Positions 33,557 to 35,471 of a stretch of DNA of 35,471 nucleotides are shown one piece after another. The stretch covers positions 1 to 35,471 of the forward strand of contig JAOBWH010000158.1 in NCBI GenBank assembly GCA_025463265.1, written 5' to 3'. Origin of the DNA: Ilumatobacteraceae bacterium. Lineage in GTDB: Bacteria > Actinomycetota > Acidimicrobiia > Acidimicrobiales > Iamiaceae. The position numbers and the translations under genes are program-made. Below the pieces are notes generated by a model. It did no database searches. It saw only the letters and a program-made list of their open reading frames with translations, and was not told the origin of the DNA. Each line of letters opens with the position of its first letter. Within the stretch, counting starts at the first letter, position 1.

Positions 33557-33828
33557 CGGCCCGACCCAACCCATTCCCCAACCGACGCAAGCAAGAAGTA
33601 GCCCAGAGCAAGCACCTCCCCGGGCGGATGCAGGCCACGAAGGCGAGGGGGGGGTTCCGAGCGAAGCGAGCCCGGGGGGTGTGGGGGGCCGAGCTTGCGG
33701 AGCCCCCAACCCAGGGACGATCCGGCTTGCCGGTCGTCCCTGCGAAGGCGGCCGGGCGTCAGCCCGTCGACCAGTTCGAGGGAACGGAGAGAGCGGAGCG
33801 CAGCGGAGCGAGCGAGTAACCGAGACCC
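33557..33828. repeat. Hairpin- and repeat-rich intergenic block
   Basis: 272 nt between the RsiG-like gene and the XRE gene, unlike its surroundings. Hairpin 1: CAGGGACGA (33712-33720), a bulged T, CCGGC, TT, GCCGG, TCGTCCCTG (33734-33742). Hairpin 2: GGGGG-CCG (33684-33691) against CGG-AG-CCCCC (33698-33707). G-runs flank these (33649-33656; 33673-33688). At 33780-33817 there is an imperfect purine repeat of GGAGCG/GCAGCG units. Hairpin 1 probably terminates the cdsA-like/RsiG-like unit. The reading frame across it is low-complexity and not supported as coding. It looks like an intergenic repeat element. Confidence 0.55.
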
Positions 33829-34362
33829 CTAGCGGAGCGCGTCTTCGGGGCGGGCTTCGCCGGTGCGGTAGCGGCGGGTGATCTCGGCCTGGAGGGTGTC
33901 GATGCGGTCGAAGAGCTGGCGCCGGAAGCCCGACACCTCGTGCTCGAGCTCGCTCAGGTCAGTGGCGACCTGGGCCAGGGCCTCGTCGTCGGCCTCTCCG
34001 GGGGACTCGATCGGCACCCGGTCGGAGATCTCGGTGAGCCGGTCGGCGAGCCGACCGGTCAGGTCCCCGGGCTCCAGGTTGGGGGTGAGCCGGCCGGGGC
34101 CGGGGGCGTGGATGCGGTCGGCGAGGATCTCGGGCAGGCGCTCGACCAGGTCGGCGACGTCGTAGCGGTCGCCGCCGTGGCCGCGCCGGTCGATCTCGCC
34201 GGTGACGATGTCGTGGCGGCCCTGGACCATGCGCCGCAGGTAGGAGAGCTGGGTCTCGACGGCCTGGCACTCGGCTCGCAGCGCGCGCACCTCGGCCACG
34301 GGGCGATCCTCGAGCCCGACGAAGTAGTCGTCGGCGAGGATCCGATCCAGCTCGGTGTCCAT
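33829..34362 (-). CDS. RsiG-like c-di-GMP-binding anti-sigma factor candidate
   Basis: A 177-residue soluble, mostly helical protein. Residues 36-51 read ETQLSYLRRMVQGRHD, an exact match to the RsiG signature E(X)3S(X)2R(X)3Q(X)3D (E36, S40, R43, Q47, D51). Residues 140-155 read EHEVSGFRRQLFDRID, a second copy with Gln replaced by Phe (E140, S144, R147, F151, D155). In Streptomyces, RsiG carries two such motifs on an antiparallel coiled coil, binds a c-di-GMP dimer and sequesters the sigma factor WhiG. Both helices and their order are preserved here, separated by an acidic linker. ATG at 34362 follows GGAGG. No sigma gene is in the window. The homology call rests on the motif and architecture. 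Confidence 0.82.
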   Translation of the reverse strand: MDTELDRILADDYFVGLEDRPVAEVRALRAECQAVETQLSYLRRMVQGRHDIVTGEIDRRGHGGDRYDVADLVERLPEILADRIHAPGPGRLTPNLEPGDLTGRLADRLTEISDRVPIESPGEADDEALAQVATDLSELEHEVSGFRRQLFDRIDTLQAEITRRYRTGEARPEDALR

Positions 34363-34430
34363 CACGCCTCCAGGGTCGGCCGCCGATCGGCCGCTGCGAC
34401 CGACTGTACTGCGACCGCCTCGTCGCGTGG

Positions 34431-35471
34431 TCAGACGCCCCGGGCGAGGTAGAGCCCGATGAGGCCGGCCCACGCCGGGGCGACGACGAGCATGCTGTCG
34501 AGGCGCCGCAGGGCTGGGGCGTGCTCGTCCGCCTTCGGGAGCAGGGCCGAGGCCAGGATCTGGCCGGCGGGGCAGGCGATCATCGCCAGCACCGAGAAGC
34601 TCCAGATGTCGCTGCCGTGGTCGTTGAACGGCGGAGCGCTGAGCAGGGCGGCGATGGCCGACGCCGCTGCGATCATGATCATCCCGGCCAGCGGACCCTC
34701 GATGCCGTTGCTGGCTCCGGAGCCGACGATGAAGTCGCTGGCGTCGTAGACCATCACGAAGACCAGCAGGATGATGAGGGCGCCGATCTCGTACTCGGCC
34801 AGGAGCACGAGCGACGCGGCCGCTCCCCCGCAGATCCCGGCGGCGGCCACCGTGTGCCCGGCGCGCGGGATCGGCAGCCGCCCGCGCTCGGGGGTTCCCA
34901 GCGCAGCAGCGAGGGCGGCGCCGACGAGCAGGATGGCACCGACGCCGAGGGCCTGGGTGCCGAGGGTGGCGGCGACCGCCAGGCCCGAGGCGCCGAAGGC
35001 GGCGACGGCGCGGTCCGCGCTGGTGCGGTCGCCCCGGTGGGCGTCGATGATCTGGGCGGCGGCCGCGCCGGCGACCACGCCGTAGAGGACGGCCAGACCC
35101 CAGGGGCGCAGCTCCTGCGGGACGAGGACGGCGACGACGGCGAGGACCCACAGCACGCCCATGCGGACCTTCGGGCCCTGGGTGTCGTAGGGGATGCCGT
35201 AGCGGCGGCGGAACGGCGAGAGGTGGTCCTCCTGCTTGGGCAGCAGGTCTTCGACGGGCGGCTTCGCGGCCCGGATCCGGCGCAGGCGGCCGGTGTGGGT
35301 CTCCTCCGGATCGCCTTCGGGCCGTGCCGGCCCGCGGCGGCGGGCCTTCGGCTGCTGGGGCGACCGCTCCTCGGCGCGACCGGTCGGATCCGCCGTGGTG
35401 GGCGGGACGGTCGCGGCGGGGGCGGCCGCGGCGGCCTTGAACGTGACGCCGGTGGGCGGTGCCGTGGGCCG
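34431..35471 (-). CDS. CdsA-like (phosphatidate cytidylyltransferase family) membrane protein, N-terminus off the edge
   Basis: The frame is open without a stop from 34431 to the right edge, giving 346 visible residues. The first 103 (before the first in-frame ATG at 35162) form a Pro/Ala/Arg-rich cytoplasmic extension ending LSPFRRRYGIPYDTQGP. The rest has about eight hydrophobic segments. A CdsA-type pattern is present but degenerate: YDASDFIVGSGASNGIEGP, then LLPKADEHAPALRRLDSML where active enzymes have KR-KD-PGHGG-DR-D-S. The GHGG element is missing, so catalysis of CDP-diacylglycerol formation is doubtful. It lies 68 nt upstream of the RsiG-like gene and may be co-transcribed with it. 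Confidence 0.6.
   Translation of the reverse strand, partial: RPTAPPTGVTFKAAAAAPAATVPPTTADPTGRAEERSPQQPKARRRGPARPEGDPEETHTGRLRRIRAAKPPVEDLLPKQEDHLSPFRRRYGIPYDTQGPKVRMGVLWVLAVVAVLVPQELRPWGLAVLYGVVAGAAAAQIIDAHRGDRTSADRAVAAFGASGLAVAATLGTQALGVGAILLVGAALAAALGTPERGRLPIPRAGHTVAAAGICGGAAASLVLLAEYEIGALIILLVFVMVYDASDFIVGSGASNGIEGPLAGMIMIAAASAIAALLSAPPFNDHGSDIWSFSVLAMIACPAGQILASALLPKADEHAPALRRLDSMLVVAPAWAGLIGLYLARGV

Noticed and set aside
33628-33819. A 63-codon plus-strand frame in the repeat block
   Set aside because: It translates hairpins and GGAGCG-type repeats into low-complexity Glu/Arg/Ser text and lacks a ribosome-binding site.

Overview
The window is high-GC (clearly above 65%), gene-dense, bacterial chromosomal DNA with mostly housekeeping content. 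It most resembles an actinobacterium, and I suspect the class Acidimicrobiia. The reasons are: an MshA-type glycosyltransferase, a Rex repressor next to heme genes as in Streptomyces, a menaquinone-reductase-like flavoprotein, a glucose-6-phosphate isomerase of the kind found in Tal-Pgi fusions, an RsiG-like protein, and many start codons that look leaderless. The lineage is an inference; there is no rRNA or tRNA here. I see no insertion sequence, prophage, CRISPR array or transfer signature.

Layout. 1-2134 (minus): a respiratory operon encoding a three-helix membrane protein, a 2x[4Fe-4S] ferredoxin, a b6-type cytochrome b and the start of a subunit-IV-like protein, with a near-palindromic Rex operator just upstream. 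2475-4591 (plus): a membrane-anchored monoheme cytochrome c and a geranylgeranyl-reductase-family flavoprotein. 4667-9376 (minus): pgi, gnd, zwf and a HugZ/DUF2470-like protein, overlapping and probably co-translated. 9507-14331 (minus): hemB, hemL and a PAS-PAS-GAF-GGDEF-EAL c-di-GMP enzyme, each overlapping the next by 4 nt. 14541-17604 (plus): a small basic protein and a large ATP-binding LuxR regulator. 17653-20140 (minus): a pseudouridine-catabolism-like operon (psuG, PfkB kinase, HAD phosphatase). 20171-25794 (minus): rex, a DUF1269 protein, precorrin-2 dehydrogenase, hemA, hemC and a CobA-HemD fusion. 25857-27347 (minus): an acyl-CoA ligase. 27458-29307 (plus): a NatA/NatB-like ABC exporter. 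29357-31136 (minus): a DUF62 SAM-hydrolase-like protein coupled to a 28-residue membrane microprotein, then proC. 31340-33544 (minus): an XRE regulator, mshA and a YbjN-domain protein. 33829-35471 (minus): a partial CdsA-like membrane protein and an RsiG-like c-di-GMP-binding anti-sigma candidate.

How it fits together. The heme/siroheme route from glutamyl-tRNA to uroporphyrinogen III and sirohydrochlorin (hemA, L, B, C, D, cobA, precorrin-2 dehydrogenase) shares the window with heme-using respiratory proteins. The NADH-sensing repressor Rex, encoded here, has candidate operators at its own promoter and at the cytochrome b operon. A second theme is c-di-GMP: an apparently intact GGDEF-EAL enzyme is coupled to hemB-hemL, and an RsiG-like protein carries the c-di-GMP-binding signature E(X)3S(X)2R(X)3Q(X)3D plus a second near-copy.

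Most transcription units lacking a Shine-Dalgarno sequence have a TANNNT-like -10 hexamer ending exactly 6 nt (sometimes 7-9) before the start codon, the geometry of leaderless mRNAs.
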